Translations under genes and position numbers: made by a program
Assembly: GCF_001620265.1 (NCBI RefSeq)
Contig: NZ_CP012661.1
Coordinates: 1,674,001 to 1,738,000 of the forward strand
DNA from: Frigidibacter mobilis
GTDB lineage: Bacteria; Pseudomonadota; Alphaproteobacteria; Rhodobacterales; Rhodobacteraceae
Reading direction: 5' to 3'
DNA: 64,000 bases
Shown: in pieces, positions 8,444 through 17,636 of the stretch
Position numbering within the stretch: the stretch's first letter is position 1
Layout of the letters: each line of letters opens with the position of its first letter
The notes under the pieces: model-generated
What the model was told of the DNA's origin: nothing
Database searches by the model: none
What the model saw: only the letters and a program-made list of their open reading frames with translations

Positions 8444-8871
8444 GGTTCACCGTCGCCCTGCTGATCGTGCTGGCGCTCGGCGGGCTGGTCTGGGTGCGGC
8501 TGGCGCCGTCCGATCCGGCGCGCTGGCATGTGAACCCGCTGACCACGCGCGACCCCGGCACGCCGAACTTCGCGCGGATTGCCCCCGGCCAGATCGTCAC
8601 CCCCGAAGACCCCGCCACACTGGCGGCGCGGATCGACGCGGCGCTGCTGGCGATGCCGCGGGTAACGCGGCTGGCGGGGGATCCCAGGGGCGGGTTCGTC
8701 ACCTATGTCGCGCGTTCGGCGGTGCTTGGCTTTCCCGATTACGTGACGGTGCGCACGCTGGCCGTCGACCGCGGCGCCACCTTCGCGGTGCTGTCGCGGG
8801 CGCGGTTCGGCCGCTCGGATTTCGGGGTCAACGCGGCGCGGCTGGCCGCCTTGCGCGCCGCGCTGGAGTAG
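8440..8871 (+). CDS. DUF1499 family membrane-anchored protein
   Basis: A 143-residue protein with an N-terminal hydrophobic segment (about residues 3-18) followed by a DUF1499 domain, recognised from the TPNFARIAP and SAVLGFPDYVTVR segments and a C-terminal GRSDFGVNAARLAALRAAL. The function of this domain is not known. The ATGA overlap with the agmatinase stop shows translational coupling. The hydrophobic N-terminus could be an uncleaved anchor, so the domain probably faces the periplasm. Confidence 0.75.
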   Translation: MRFTVALLIVLALGGLVWVRLAPSDPARWHVNPLTTRDPGTPNFARIAPGQIVTPEDPATLAARIDAALLAMPRVTRLAGDPRGGFVTYVARSAVLGFPDYVTVRTLAVDRGATFAVLSRARFGRSDFGVNAARLAALRAALE

Positions 8872-8916
8872 CGGGCCCGCTTCCCCCCGGCGCGCCCTTG
8901 CGCTACACCGGCCGCC

Positions 8917-9978
8917 ATGCTGCCGACAGACACCCTTGACCAGATCACCCGCCGCTTCGAGTTTCTCGAGGCGAAGCTGACTGCAGGCGCCAGCCCGGCC
9001 GAGATCGCGGTGCTGAGCCGGGAATACTCCGAACTGAAGCCGGTGGTCACCGAGATCGCCGCCTGGCGCCAGGCCGTCACCGATCTGGCCGATGCCGAGG
9101 CGATGCTGGCCGATCCCGAGATGCGGGCGCTGGCCGAGGACGAGATCCCGCGGCTGAAGGCCCGCATTCCCGGCATGGAGGACCGTCTGCGCCTCGCGCT
9201 GCTGCCGCGCGACGCCGCCGATGCGCGCCCGGCGATCCTCGAGATCCGCCCCGGAACCGGGGGCGAGGAGGCGGCGCTGTTCGCGGGCGACCTCTTGCGC
9301 ATGTATCAGCGCCATGCCGAGGCGCAGGGCTGGCGCTTCCAGATGCTGGAACTGGCGGAAACCGAGCTTGGCGGCGTCAAGGAAGCCACGGCGCGGATCG
9401 AGGGCGAGGGGGTCTTTGCCCGGCTGAAATACGAATCGGGCGTGCACCGGGTGCAGCGGGTGCCCGAAACCGAAAGCGGCGGGCGCATCCACACCTCTGC
9501 CGCGACGGTGGCGGTGCTGCCCGAGGCCGAGGAGGTGGATATCGACATCCCGACGAGCGATATCCGCATCGACACCATGCGTGCCAGCGGCGCCGGCGGC
9601 CAGCATGTGAACACCACCGATTCGGCGGTGCGGCTGACGCATATCCCCACCGGGATCGTGGTCACCAGCTCCGAGAAATCGCAGCACCAGAACCGCGCCA
9701 ATGCGATGGCGGTGCTGCGGGCGCGGCTTTACGACCTGGAGCGGAGCCGGATGGAGAGCGCCCGCGCCGCCGACCGCAAGGCGCAGGTCGGGTCCGGGGA
9801 CAGGTCCGAGCGCATCCGCACCTACAACTTCCCGCAAGGCAGGATGACCGATCACCGCATCAACCTGACGCTGTATTCGCTGGACAGGATCATGGGCGGC
9901 GATCTGGCCGAGATCATCGACGCGCTGGTCGCGCAGGACCAGGCCGAGAAGCTGGCGGCGCTGGAGGCGGGGGCGTGA
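8917..9978 (+). CDS. prfA: Peptide chain release factor 1
   Basis: A 353-residue class I release factor that reads UAA and UAG and triggers peptidyl-tRNA hydrolysis. The catalytic GGQ is at residues 227-229 in [19 protein letters not shown]. The recognition loop carries PET in [11 protein letters not shown], the PxT form that marks RF1 rather than RF2. Length and domain order are normal. It is followed by prmC, which encodes the methyltransferase that modifies the GGQ glutamine, a conserved arrangement. A dispersed repeat lies between the two genes. Confidence 0.97.
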   Translation: MLPTDTLDQITRRFEFLEAKLTAGASPAEIAVLSREYSELKPVVTEIAAWRQAVTDLADAEAMLADPEMRALAEDEIPRLKARIPGMEDRLRLALLPRDAADARPAILEIRPGTGGEEAALFAGDLLRMYQRHAEAQGWRFQMLELAETELGGVKEATARIEGEGVFARLKYESGVHRVQRVPETESGGRIHTSAATVAVLPEAEEVDIDIPTSDIRIDTMRASGAGGQHVNTTDSAVRLTHIPTGIVVTSSEKSQHQNRANAMAVLRARLYDLERSRMESARAADRKAQVGSGDRSERIRTYNFPQGRMTDHRINLTLYSLDRIMGGDLAEIIDALVAQDQAEKLAALEAGA

Positions 9979-10010
9979 GCGGCTGGCCGGTCGCGGGACC
10001 GGGCCGGGGA

Positions 10011-10074
10011 AGGGGGGCGCTGCCCCCCGTCTGCTGCGCAGACTCCCCCCGGGATATTTGGAACAAGGCAAAGG
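10011..10074 (-). repeat. Modular intergenic repeat, copy 3
   Basis: Inverse orientation of copy 1: a GGGGGGCGCTGCCCCCC hairpin, then GTCTGCTGCGCAGAC, then TCCCCCCGGGATATTTGG and GAACAAGGCAAAGGG. The right block is the same as in copies 2 and 8. It lies directly after prfA, and its last bases supply the purine-rich region before the prmC start. Confidence 0.82.
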
Positions 10075-10084
10075 GAAAGCGGGC

Positions 10085-10923
10085 GTGACCGGCAGCGAGG
10101 CGCTTCGTGCGGCGGTGGCGCGGCTGGCAGCGGCGGGGGTGGCGGAGGCGCCGCGGGATGCGCGCCGGCTGCTGGCCCATGCGATGGGGATCGGCGCGGA
10201 CCGGCTGCTGCTGCATCTGGGCGAGGCGTTGAGCCCGGCGGCGGCGGTGGCGTTCGACCGGGCTGTCGCGGCGCGGGCGGCGCGCCAGCCGGTCTCGCAG
10301 ATCACCGGCAGCCGGTTGTTCTGGGGCCGGGCGTTCCGGGTGACGCGCGACACGCTCGACCCGCGGCCCGAGACGGAAACGCTGATCGCGGCGGCGCTGG
10401 AGCGGCGCTTTGCCCGGGTGCTGGACCTTGGCACCGGCACTGGCTGCATCGTGCTGACGCTGCTGGCGGAGCAGCCGGAGGCGCGGGGGATGGGCACGGA
10501 CCTGTCGCCGGCGGCGCTGGCGGTGGCGGCGGGGAATGCCGCGGCCTTGGGTCTGGCGGAGCGGGTGGAACTCGTGGCCTCGGACTGGTTCGCCGGGGTG
10601 GCGGGGCGCTTCGACCTGATCGTGTCGAACCCGCCCTACATCGCCGCCGACGAGATGGCCGCGCTGGACCCCGAAGTGCGCGACTGGGAGCCGCATCTGG
10701 CGCTGACCCCCGGCGGCGACGGGCTGGACGCCTATCGTGCGATTGCCGCGGGGCAGGTGCCCATCTGGCGCCGGGCGGGCGGCTGCTGGTCGAGATCGGC
10801 CCCGCGCAGGGCGCAGCGGTGGCGGGCCTGTTCGCCGCGGCGGGGCTGGGGCGGATCCGGGTGCTGCCCGATCTCGACGGGCGGGACCGGGTGGTGAGTG
10901 CCGAGGCGCCGGCAGACGCGTGA
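10085..10923 (+). pseudogene. prmC: Release factor N5-glutamine methyltransferase PrmC (HemK), frameshifted
   Basis: S-adenosylmethionine-dependent enzyme that methylates the GGQ glutamine of release factors. Visible are the N-terminal helical domain with PVSQITGSRLFWGRAF, the SAM site LDLGTGTGCIVLTLL and the catalytic NPPYIAADE. After YRAIAAG the frame is lost near 10750, and the true C-terminus (LAPGGRLLVEIGPAQG onward, ending SAEAPADA) continues in the next frame to the TGA at 10921. Adding one G in the GGGG run at 10750-10753 restores a 279-residue protein. Because prmC is important for growth, a sequencing error is the simplest explanation. GTG 10085 is chosen because upstream codons belong to the repeat. 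Confidence 0.85.
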
Positions 10924-11210
10924 CCGCCGCGGCGTTGCGTCGCAATTTTCGCAAGAATGTGGCGTTTGGCGGCATTTCCCCAAGTTTCTGCTTGCCCTGC
11001 GCCCTGCGCCATGCTTACACAGGTCTTGTGACGGAGGGGCGACAAGGCCCCCCGCGCGCTCCGCCAGCACCCGCATCGCCCATTTTTCTGCGCAGTCACC
11101 ACGTCGGTTGTGCAGGGCCGAAGCAAGGAACGGGCCGGGGCTGTCAGCCGCAAAAGCCAGACGAATGGCGCGTTCACAAAGCCGCCAAGGCTCGCAACAA
11201 GCGAAAGCAC

Positions 11211-12119
11211 ATGAGATCATCCAAGTCCCGTTCGCGTTCCAAGTCGAACCGTCAGCGCACGCTCGGCAATATCATTAACCGCGTCTTCGACAGTTCGGGA
11301 CCCGAAGGCAAGGTGCGCGGCACCCCCCAGCAGATCATCGACAAATACCTGATGCTGGCGCGCGATGCCCAGCTGTCGAATGACCGCGTGGCCGAGCAGA
11401 ACTTCCTGCAGCACGCCGAGCATTACACGCGGATGCTGGGCGAGGCGACGCGCGAGATGGGCCAGGAGCAGCGCGCGCAGCAGGGCGGCCAATCTGGCCA
11501 GCAGCCCGGGCAGCAGCATGGCCAGAACGGGGGCCAGAACGGTGGAGGGCAAGAACGCTACTCCGATTCCGGCCAGCAAGATCGGGGTCAGCAAGATCGG
11601 GGCCAGCAAGAGCGGGGCCAGCAAGAGCGGGGCCAGCAACAGGACCGTGGCCAGCAAGATCGCAGCCAAGGCGGCCAGCAGGACCGCAACCGCGATCAGC
11701 GGGGCGAGCGCCTGCCGCGCGACCGCGCACCCGAGCCGATGACCGATCCGCGCGAGGATGGCGAGGAGAGCGGCCTGGTGGAAACGCCGGAAATGCGCCC
11801 GCAGCAGCCACGCCGTGACCGCGGGCCGCAGGGCGAACGCCGCGCGCCGCGCGGGCCCAAGCCGCAGGCGGAAGGGGAGGCTGGTGCCGAACCGCGCGCC
11901 GCAGAACCGCGTAGTGCCGAACCGAAAGCCGAACAGCCGCAGCCCGCACAAACCAGCGAGCAACCTACGGACGTGCGGCGCGAGCTGACCCGCCTGGCGC
12001 AGCCCGAGGCAGAGGCGGCCCCGGCCAAGGCGACCAAACCGCGCACCCCGCGCAAGCCGCGCGCCAAGCCGACCGAGGATAGCAGCGCGCGCGCCGAGGA
12101 TACCTCCTCGGCCGAGTGA
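11211..12119 (+). CDS. DUF4167 domain protein with Gln/Arg-rich tail
   Basis: A 302-residue protein of unknown function typical of alphaproteobacteria. Residues 1-90 form the DUF4167 domain (basic start MRSSKSRSRSKSNRQRTLG, then NIINRVFDSSGPEGKVRGTP and a helical region with NFLQHAEHYTRML). The rest is low complexity: Gln/Gly/Arg repeats of GQQDR or GQQER type, then Glu/Pro/Arg-rich and Lys/Pro-rich segments, probably disordered. The strong positive charge suggests nucleic acid binding, which is inference only. It is followed by a terminator at 12145-12166 and preceded by 287 bases with no clear gene. Confidence 0.8.
   Translation: MRSSKSRSRSKSNRQRTLGNIINRVFDSSGPEGKVRGTPQQIIDKYLMLARDAQLSNDRVAEQNFLQHAEHYTRMLGEATREMGQEQRAQQGGQSGQQPGQQHGQNGGQNGGGQERYSDSGQQDRGQQDRGQQERGQQERGQQQDRGQQDRSQGGQQDRNRDQRGERLPRDRAPEPMTDPREDGEESGLVETPEMRPQQPRRDRGPQGERRAPRGPKPQAEGEAGAEPRAAEPRSAEPKAEQPQPAQTSEQPTDVRRELTRLAQPEAEAAPAKATKPRTPRKPRAKPTEDSSARAEDTSSAE
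11571..11668 (+). repeat. 15-base tandem repeats inside the DUF4167 gene
   Basis: About six imperfect copies of a 15-base unit close to GGGCCAGCAAGAGCG encode the GQQDR/GQQER repeats. The repeats stay in frame, so copy-number change would alter tail length without breaking the gene. Confidence 0.85.
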
Positions 12120-12144
12120 ACCTTGGCTTGCAGGACGAGATGAC

Positions 12145-12166
12145 AAGGCCCCTTCGGGGGCCTTTT
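12145..12166 (+). terminator. Rho-independent terminator after the DUF4167 gene
   Basis: Stem AAGGCCCC / GGGGCCTT with a TTCG tetraloop, followed by TT. It lies 25 bases after the stop codon. Confidence 0.75.
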
Positions 12167-12229
12167 CCATGCGCGGCGTCTGGGAGAGCCTCGCGGCGTC
12201 TTGTGCCAGCCGGGCGGCTTGATGAGGGC

Positions 12230-13072
12230 TCAGCCCGCCGCGACGATCCGCGCCAGCAGGCAGAAGGCCTCCAGCCCGATCTCTTCGGCGCGGGCGGTGG
12301 GCGGGATCCCCGCCGCTTCCAGCTTGGCCTCGATGCCCGGGGCCACGCCCTTCAGGCTGACGCGCAGCATCTTGCGGCGCTGGTTGAAGCCCGCCGCGAC
12401 GATGCGGTTCAGCACAGCGCCATCCGCCTCGAAGCGCGGCGCGGGCAGGGCGGTCAGATGCACCACCGCCGAATGCACCTTGGGCGCGGGGGTGAAGGCC
12501 TCGGGCGGCAGGCTCATCACGATCCGTGCCTCGCAGCGCCATTGCGCCAGCAGCGCGAGACGCCCATAGGCCTTGGAACCGGGCCGGGCCACGATCCGCT
12601 CGGCGACTTCCTTCTGGAACATCAGGGTCAGGCTCGACCATTGCGGCGGCCAGACGGCAGGCGTCAGCCAGCGCACCAGCAGTTCGGTGCCGACATTGTA
12701 GGGCAGGTTCGCCGCGACCTTCCAGGGCGCAGCCAGATGCGGCGCAAGGTCCATCTCCAGCGCGTCGCCGTGCAGAACGGTCAGCCGCCCGGGATAGGCT
12801 GCCGCGATCTCGGCCAGCGCCGGCAGGCAGCGCGCGTCCTTTTCCACCGCGACCACATGGCGCGCACCCTCGGCCAGCAGGCCGCGTGTAAGCCCGCCGG
12901 GGCCGGGGCCGACCTCCAGCACGTCATGCCCGGCCAGATCCCCGGCCAGCCGCGCGATCTTGGCGGTCAGGTTCAGGTCCAGGAGGAAGTTCTGGCCAAG
13001 CTGCTTCTTCGCGCTCAGCTCATGCGCCGCAATCACGTCGCGCAGCGGCGGCAGCCCGTCGATCGTGGCCAT
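12230..13072 (-). CDS. rsmA: 16S rRNA (adenine1518-N6/adenine1519-N6)-dimethyltransferase
   Basis: A 280-residue KsgA/RsmA enzyme that dimethylates two adjacent adenines in the 3' hairpin of 16S rRNA late in small-subunit assembly. Motifs are the opening [11 protein letters not shown], the SAM site [16 protein letters not shown] and the catalytic [11 protein letters not shown]. The C-terminal rRNA-binding region includes [15 protein letters not shown]. It ends the lptF-lptG-lptD-surA-pdxA-rsmA cluster, the same order as in many proteobacteria. A dispersed repeat separates it from pdxA. Confidence 0.96.
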   Translation of the reverse strand: MATIDGLPPLRDVIAAHELSAKKQLGQNFLLDLNLTAKIARLAGDLAGHDVLEVGPGPGGLTRGLLAEGARHVVAVEKDARCLPALAEIAAAYPGRLTVLHGDALEMDLAPHLAAPWKVAANLPYNVGTELLVRWLTPAVWPPQWSSLTLMFQKEVAERIVARPGSKAYGRLALLAQWRCEARIVMSLPPEAFTPAPKVHSAVVHLTALPAPRFEADGAVLNRIVAAGFNQRRKMLRVSLKGVAPGIEAKLEAAGIPPTARAEEIGLEAFCLLARIVAAG

Positions 13073-13091
13073 CAGCGCGCCCCGCCTGCAT

Positions 13092-13143
13092 GTTCGTTCT
13101 GGACCAAATATCCTCCGGGGGTCCGGGGGTGGAAAACCCCCGG
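13092..13143 (+). repeat. Modular intergenic repeat, copy 4
   Basis: GTTCTGG block (as in copy 1) joined to ACCAAATATCCTCCGGGGG, then a hairpin GGGGGTGGAAAACCCCC. The right half is the same as in copy 8, showing that left and right blocks combine freely. It lies between pdxA and rsmA. Confidence 0.8.
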
Positions 13144-13166
13144 CCTTGCCGCCAGCGCGCCGACAA

Positions 13167-14150
13167 TCATTCCGCCGCCCGGGCCGCAGCCATCTCGGTT
13201 GCCATCCGCAGCGCCGCGATCAGGCTGGAGGGATCGGCGACGCCGGTGCCGGCAATGTCGAAGGCGGTACCGTGATCGGGCGAGGTGCGGATGAACGGCA
13301 GCCCCAGCGTCACGTTCACGCCGCCGGCGAAATCCAGCGTCTTGATCGGGATCAGCGCCTGATCGTGATACATGCAGATCGCCGCGTCATAGCGCGCCCG
13401 CGCCGCGGGATGGAACATGGTGTCGGCGGGTAGCGGGCCCGAGACGGCATAGCCCTCGGCTCGCAGCGCCTCGATCACCGGGGCGATGCGGTCGATCTCG
13501 TCGAGGCCCATCGTCCCGCCCTCGCCGGCATGGGGGTTCAGCCCCGCCACCGCCAGCCGCGGTCCCTCGATGCCGAAATCGCGCTCCAGCGCGGCATGGG
13601 TGATACGGATCGTGTCCGACAGCAGCTCGGCCGTCAGCAGCCGCGGCACTTCGGACAGCGCGACGTGGATCGTCACCGGGACCACCTTCAGGTCGGGGCA
13701 GGCGAGCATCATCACCACCCGGTCGACCCCGGCCAGATGCGCGAGGTATTCGGTATGGCCGGGATGGGCAAAGCCGGCGCCATCCTTCAGCGCCTTCTTG
13801 GAAATCGGCGCGGTGCAGACGGCAGAGGCATGGCCGCGCCCGACCAGTTGCACGGCGCGGGCGATCACCTCGATCACCGCGGCTGCGTTCTTCGGCGAGG
13901 GGGTGCCGGGGATCGCGGCTTCGGGGAAGGGATGGGCCAGAACCGGCAGCGCGTGGCCGGCGACGGAAAATGCCTCTTCGGGCGCGTCGATCAGCTGATG
14001 CGGGGCGCCTTGCGGCAGGTGCGCGGGATCGCCGATCCAGAAGAACGGCAGCCGGGCACGCAGATGCTCCCAGGCCTTGACGGCGATCTCGGGGCCGATG
14101 CCGGCGGGTTCCCCGCAGGTCAGGGCCACCGGCAGCGGGGCGCGGGCCAT
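13167..14150 (-). CDS. pdxA: 4-hydroxythreonine-4-phosphate dehydrogenase
   Basis: A 327-residue dehydrogenase of the DXP-dependent vitamin B6 pathway, oxidising 4-phosphohydroxythreonine with NAD. Metal-binding histidines lie in [23 protein letters not shown] and [12 protein letters not shown], and the family start [14 protein letters not shown] is clear. ATG 14150 lies two bases after the surA stop. The longer in-frame form from 14294 would overlap surA and lacks family similarity. It is probably co-transcribed with surA and lptD. Confidence 0.95.
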   Translation of the reverse strand: MARAPLPVALTCGEPAGIGPEIAVKAWEHLRARLPFFWIGDPAHLPQGAPHQLIDAPEEAFSVAGHALPVLAHPFPEAAIPGTPSPKNAAAVIEVIARAVQLVGRGHASAVCTAPISKKALKDGAGFAHPGHTEYLAHLAGVDRVVMMLACPDLKVVPVTIHVALSEVPRLLTAELLSDTIRITHAALERDFGIEGPRLAVAGLNPHAGEGGTMGLDEIDRIAPVIEALRAEGYAVSGPLPADTMFHPAARARYDAAICMYHDQALIPIKTLDFAGGVNVTLGLPFIRTSPDHGTAFDIAGTGVADPSSLIAALRMATEMAAARAAE

Positions 14151-14152
14151 GC

Positions 14153-15391
14153 TCACGGGTACCGGATCGTCGCCCCGGCGCGCAGCTCTGCCAGATAGGC
14201 CTCGGCGAACCCCACCAGACGTTCGTTCTGCAGCCGGGCGCGGACCTGGTCGCGCGGCACGGTCTTGGTATCGAGGAGCGGTCCGCGCGAGCACAGCATC
14301 AGCACCATCAGCGCATCGCCGCGGGTCAGCGCTGTCGACATCTCGCCGGGGTCGAGCCGCGACAGCTCGGCCCGCAGATCTGCGGGCAGCGCCGAAGAGG
14401 GCTGGGTCTGCACCAGTAGCCGGTCGGCCGGAACCCCGCTGGCAATGCCGTACAGGTCGTCGCAGGTGTCGGCGCGGGCGCGGATCTTCGCGGCTTCGGC
14501 CAGCGTCGCCTCGCTGCGCCCGCCGGGCAGCAGCACCTGGGCGTATTGCAGCGCCTCGACGCCGGCGGGAAGCACCGCGGGCGCATCGGCGCGCTCATGC
14601 AGAAGGAACATCGCATAGACGCCGGGACCGACCTGCACCGGGGCGGAAATTCCGCCCGGCTTCAGCGCGGCGATGCGGCCGCGCACCTGTTCGGGCAGGT
14701 TGGTCAGCGCCATCCAGTCGAGCTTGCCGCCCACATCGCGGGTGCCGGCGCTGGAATACTGCCGGGCGGCGGTGTTGAAGCTGGCCTCGGTGGTGGCAAG
14801 CGTGGCCACCCGGTCCGCCAGCAGCCGGGCGCGGGCATCCTCCTCGGGGGCGCGGCGGATGATGATTTCCGACAGCAGCACCCGCGGGCCCTGCGGCGCG
14901 TCTGGGCCAAAGCCCTGTTCGGTCACGGCACGTTCCACCTCGGCATCGGTGGCGCGGCTGCGGCCGGCAAAGCGGGCGCGCACCACGTCGCGCCAGACGA
15001 TCCCGGCGGCGACGAAATCGCGGAAGGTCTCGGCGGACACGCCGGCTTTTTCCAGCTCGGCCACGAATTGCTCGGCGGTCAGGTTGGCGCGGGCGGCGAA
15101 TTCCTCCATCCCCGCCGTCACCTGTGCGGCATTCGCCTGCATCCCCATCGATTTGGCGGCATTGCTGCGCAGGCGGTCGTCGATCAGGGCATCAAGCGCG
15201 CCCTCGATCATTTCGGGCGGGGCGTTCAGCAGGGTCAGGAACAGGCGGCGTTGCTGCAGCTCATATTCGGTGATCGCGCTGTCATTGACGAAGACCTGCG
15301 CGGCGAACTGTCCGCCTTGCGCCAGCACCGGCGTTGACCATACGGCAAAGGCTGCCACCGCGAGGGCCGGGAGGGAGAGGAAATTGCGCAT
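14153..15391 (-). CDS. surA: Periplasmic chaperone / peptidyl-prolyl isomerase SurA
   Basis: A 412-residue periplasmic protein that escorts outer-membrane proteins to the BAM machinery. It has a signal peptide (MRNFLSLPALAVAAFAVWST, cleaved near LAQ), an N-terminal SurA chaperone domain with VNDSAITEYELQQR and LIDDRLRSNAAK, and a degenerate rotamase-like middle region (LSEIIIRRAPEEDARARLLA). The family usually has one or two parvulin domains; here one is recognisable. Position between lptD and pdxA is the classic arrangement and supports the assignment. Confidence 0.88.
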   Translation of the reverse strand: MRNFLSLPALAVAAFAVWSTPVLAQGGQFAAQVFVNDSAITEYELQQRRLFLTLLNAPPEMIEGALDALIDDRLRSNAAKSMGMQANAAQVTAGMEEFAARANLTAEQFVAELEKAGVSAETFRDFVAAGIVWRDVVRARFAGRSRATDAEVERAVTEQGFGPDAPQGPRVLLSEIIIRRAPEEDARARLLADRVATLATTEASFNTAARQYSSAGTRDVGGKLDWMALTNLPEQVRGRIAALKPGGISAPVQVGPGVYAMFLLHERADAPAVLPAGVEALQYAQVLLPGGRSEATLAEAAKIRARADTCDDLYGIASGVPADRLLVQTQPSSALPADLRAELSRLDPGEMSTALTRGDALMVLMLCSRGPLLDTKTVPRDQVRARLQNERLVGFAEAYLAELRAGATIRYP

Positions 15392-15446
15392 CGGTCGGGT
15401 CCGTCCTGCTCTGGTCCTGTCGTTGCCGTCCGCGCCCTGCCGGATC

Positions 15447-17636
15447 TCAGCCGCCGCAGCTGCGGCGCGCCGCAGTTGCCCGATTGCCCGAGCCGAAGCC
15501 GTTCAGCACCACCGAAAGGTCGATGTCGGTGGTGGGGCGTACACTAGTCGAGGATGTGAAGCGGCGCGAGAGGGAAAGATCGAAGGTAACGCATTCGGTG
15601 GCATATTGCAGACCAAGCCCGGCGCGGGCGGCGCGGTCCACCTCGAAATCATAGCGGCCTTCGATTGCGGCGGACCAAGTGTCGGTGATCGCCCAGTCGG
15701 CCTCCAGCGTCCATTCCGAGGTTGGCACGCTGCGGGCCTCGGCCAGATCTTCTTCGAGCCAGATATAGGATGACCCGATCCCGTAGCGATCCGTCCGCCA
15801 GAACAGCCGCAATTCCTCGCGCGAGAGATCGAGGTTGTCGTCGAAGATCGCGCGGTTGGTGACGGTCAGCCCGCCATCCCCGGCATATTGCGTGGCCAGC
15901 AGCCAGTCCGAGCTGGCGCCATCCAGCCCGCTGGAGGTGTTGAACTGGCCCAGGGACTCAGGGCGCACCACCCGCCCCAGCGTCAGCGCCAGCGAGCTGC
16001 CATCCACCGCGTACCGGATGACCGAGAAACCGAGATTGGCGCGCAGCCCCGCCTCATGGGCATCGGCTCCCGGAAAGCGGTCGAGCGAGAACAGGTTGCC
16101 TTCGTCGAACTCGACGAGCACAGAGTCCTCGTTGGGCACATCGTCATCGGCAGCGCTCTTCGGGCTCCAGCCGATCTGCGCCACCGGCTCGATCACCCAG
16201 GAGGCGCCGCCCGCCGTTCCCGCTCGCATGAACGGCCAGCGCAGTTCCACCGCCGCCGCCGGGGTCACGCGGGTGACGGTGCTGTCATAGGCGGGGTCCT
16301 GGCTGATGCTGTAGATGTCGGCGGTGATCTCGGTCAGGCCGGCAAAGACCATGCCGTTGTCCAGCACCCAGTTGCGCCGCCAGTCGGCGCGGATCGAGGC
16401 GCGGGCGACATCGCGCCCGTCGACCACGCCGTCGCCATTGGCGTCGGTCTCCTCATCCGACCAGCGGTGGTGGCTGTGGGTCTGGAAGCGCAACCCGCCT
16501 TCGCCGCCGATCAGCGCCGGGGCAAAGCGGCGGTGCCATGTCACGTCGGTTATCAGCGTCGGCAGGGTCGAATTGTCCTCGCTGTCGCGCAGCGAGCGGT
16601 AGTTGACCACGCGGCCGAGGATATATTCGTTGCGGCGGGTGCGGGTGATATCCATCCCCGTTTCCAGACGGTCCTTGTCGTCCAGCCCGTAGTCGCTGAC
16701 ATAGGCGTCATCCGAGACCGTCTCGATGCCGAAGTTCAGCCTGTAGCCGGCAGGCAGCGCGAAGCTGCCGGTGCCGAACAGATAGGCGCGATTCCCGTCC
16801 TCCAGATCATCGCGGCTGACCGCGCCGTTGAATTCTATCGTGCCCGTGCGGAAGGCCTGACGATAGCGCAGTTCCACGGTGCGGGTCACGTTGCTCGAGA
16901 CATAGGGGGTGATGGTCAGGTCACGGCTGTCGCCGATCGGGATGAAATAGGGCAGCTTGATCCCGGTGCCGAGGCCCGAGGTGCTGCGGATGCTGGGGAC
17001 CAGGAAACCGGGCGAGCGTGCCAGCGTCGGATCGGGCATCCGCAGCATCGGGAACCAGAACACCGGCAGCCCCACCACCCGGAATTGCGCGTTGTCGAAG
17101 TAAAGCTGCTGGGCGAGCTCGTCATGCACGACACGGCTGGCGCGGATCTCCCACAGCGGGATCGGGTTGCTGGCGCAGACCTCGCAGGACGAGGCGCGTA
17201 TCCGCGTGGCGCGGTTGTAGCGGCCCGAGCTGCGCGAGATTTCCGCCGCGGCGATCTGCAGCTGCCGGTCGAGCACGATCCGCGCGCCGGTCAGGATGCC
17301 GTCGGTCAGGTCAGCCGACAGCTCTGCCGCTGAGGCCAGCAGGATCGTGGCGCCGCCGTTTTCGACAAGGGTGATCGGTCCCTCTATCTGCAGCCGCTCG
17401 GTGGCCGGATCATAGACCAGACTGCCCGCCGTCATCCGCGCGGTGCCGTGGAACACCTCGACCGAGCCGGCAGCCGTCAGCCGACCATCGGCGTCGATGA
17501 AGACGGTGTCGGCAACCAGCGTGGCGGGGGCGGGCGTGCCCTGCGCCTGCGCCACGGCAACCGGGCCCAGGCTCAACGCCAGCGGCGACACGCTCAGCGC
17601 CAGCGCGGCGGCAAGGGTCAGGAAAGCGCGGCGCAT
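15447..17636 (-). CDS. lptD: LPS-assembly outer membrane protein LptD
   Basis: A 729-residue beta-barrel protein that, with LptE, inserts lipopolysaccharide into the outer leaflet. It has a signal peptide (about residues 1-31), an N-terminal OstA/LptA-like jellyroll (LVADTVFIDADGRLTAAGSV, about 40-60), the conserved Cys pair in RIRASSCEVCASNPIPLWEI, and a long barrel region with alternating aromatic strands. The plug segment GLPVFWFPMLRMPDPTL is typical. Its ATG overlaps the lptG stop (ATGA), so translation is coupled. Confidence 0.94.
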   Translation of the reverse strand: MRRAFLTLAAALALSVSPLALSLGPVAVAQAQGTPAPATLVADTVFIDADGRLTAAGSVEVFHGTARMTAGSLVYDPATERLQIEGPITLVENGGATILLASAAELSADLTDGILTGARIVLDRQLQIAAAEISRSSGRYNRATRIRASSCEVCASNPIPLWEIRASRVVHDELAQQLYFDNAQFRVVGLPVFWFPMLRMPDPTLARSPGFLVPSIRSTSGLGTGIKLPYFIPIGDSRDLTITPYVSSNVTRTVELRYRQAFRTGTIEFNGAVSRDDLEDGNRAYLFGTGSFALPAGYRLNFGIETVSDDAYVSDYGLDDKDRLETGMDITRTRRNEYILGRVVNYRSLRDSEDNSTLPTLITDVTWHRRFAPALIGGEGGLRFQTHSHHRWSDEETDANGDGVVDGRDVARASIRADWRRNWVLDNGMVFAGLTEITADIYSISQDPAYDSTVTRVTPAAAVELRWPFMRAGTAGGASWVIEPVAQIGWSPKSAADDDVPNEDSVLVEFDEGNLFSLDRFPGADAHEAGLRANLGFSVIRYAVDGSSLALTLGRVVRPESLGQFNTSSGLDGASSDWLLATQYAGDGGLTVTNRAIFDDNLDLSREELRLFWRTDRYGIGSSYIWLEEDLAEARSVPTSEWTLEADWAITDTWSAAIEGRYDFEVDRAARAGLGLQYATECVTFDLSLSRRFTSSTSVRPTTDIDLSVVLNGFGSGNRATAARRSCGG

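Noticed and set aside
8416..10497. Long minus-strand frame opposite prfA and prmC
   Set aside because: Shadow of prfA, whose GGQ and PxT motifs are intact on the plus strand.
11571..11668. Repeats resembling a CRISPR array
   Set aside because: Fifteen-base units are contiguous, in frame and coding, with no spacers and no cas genes.
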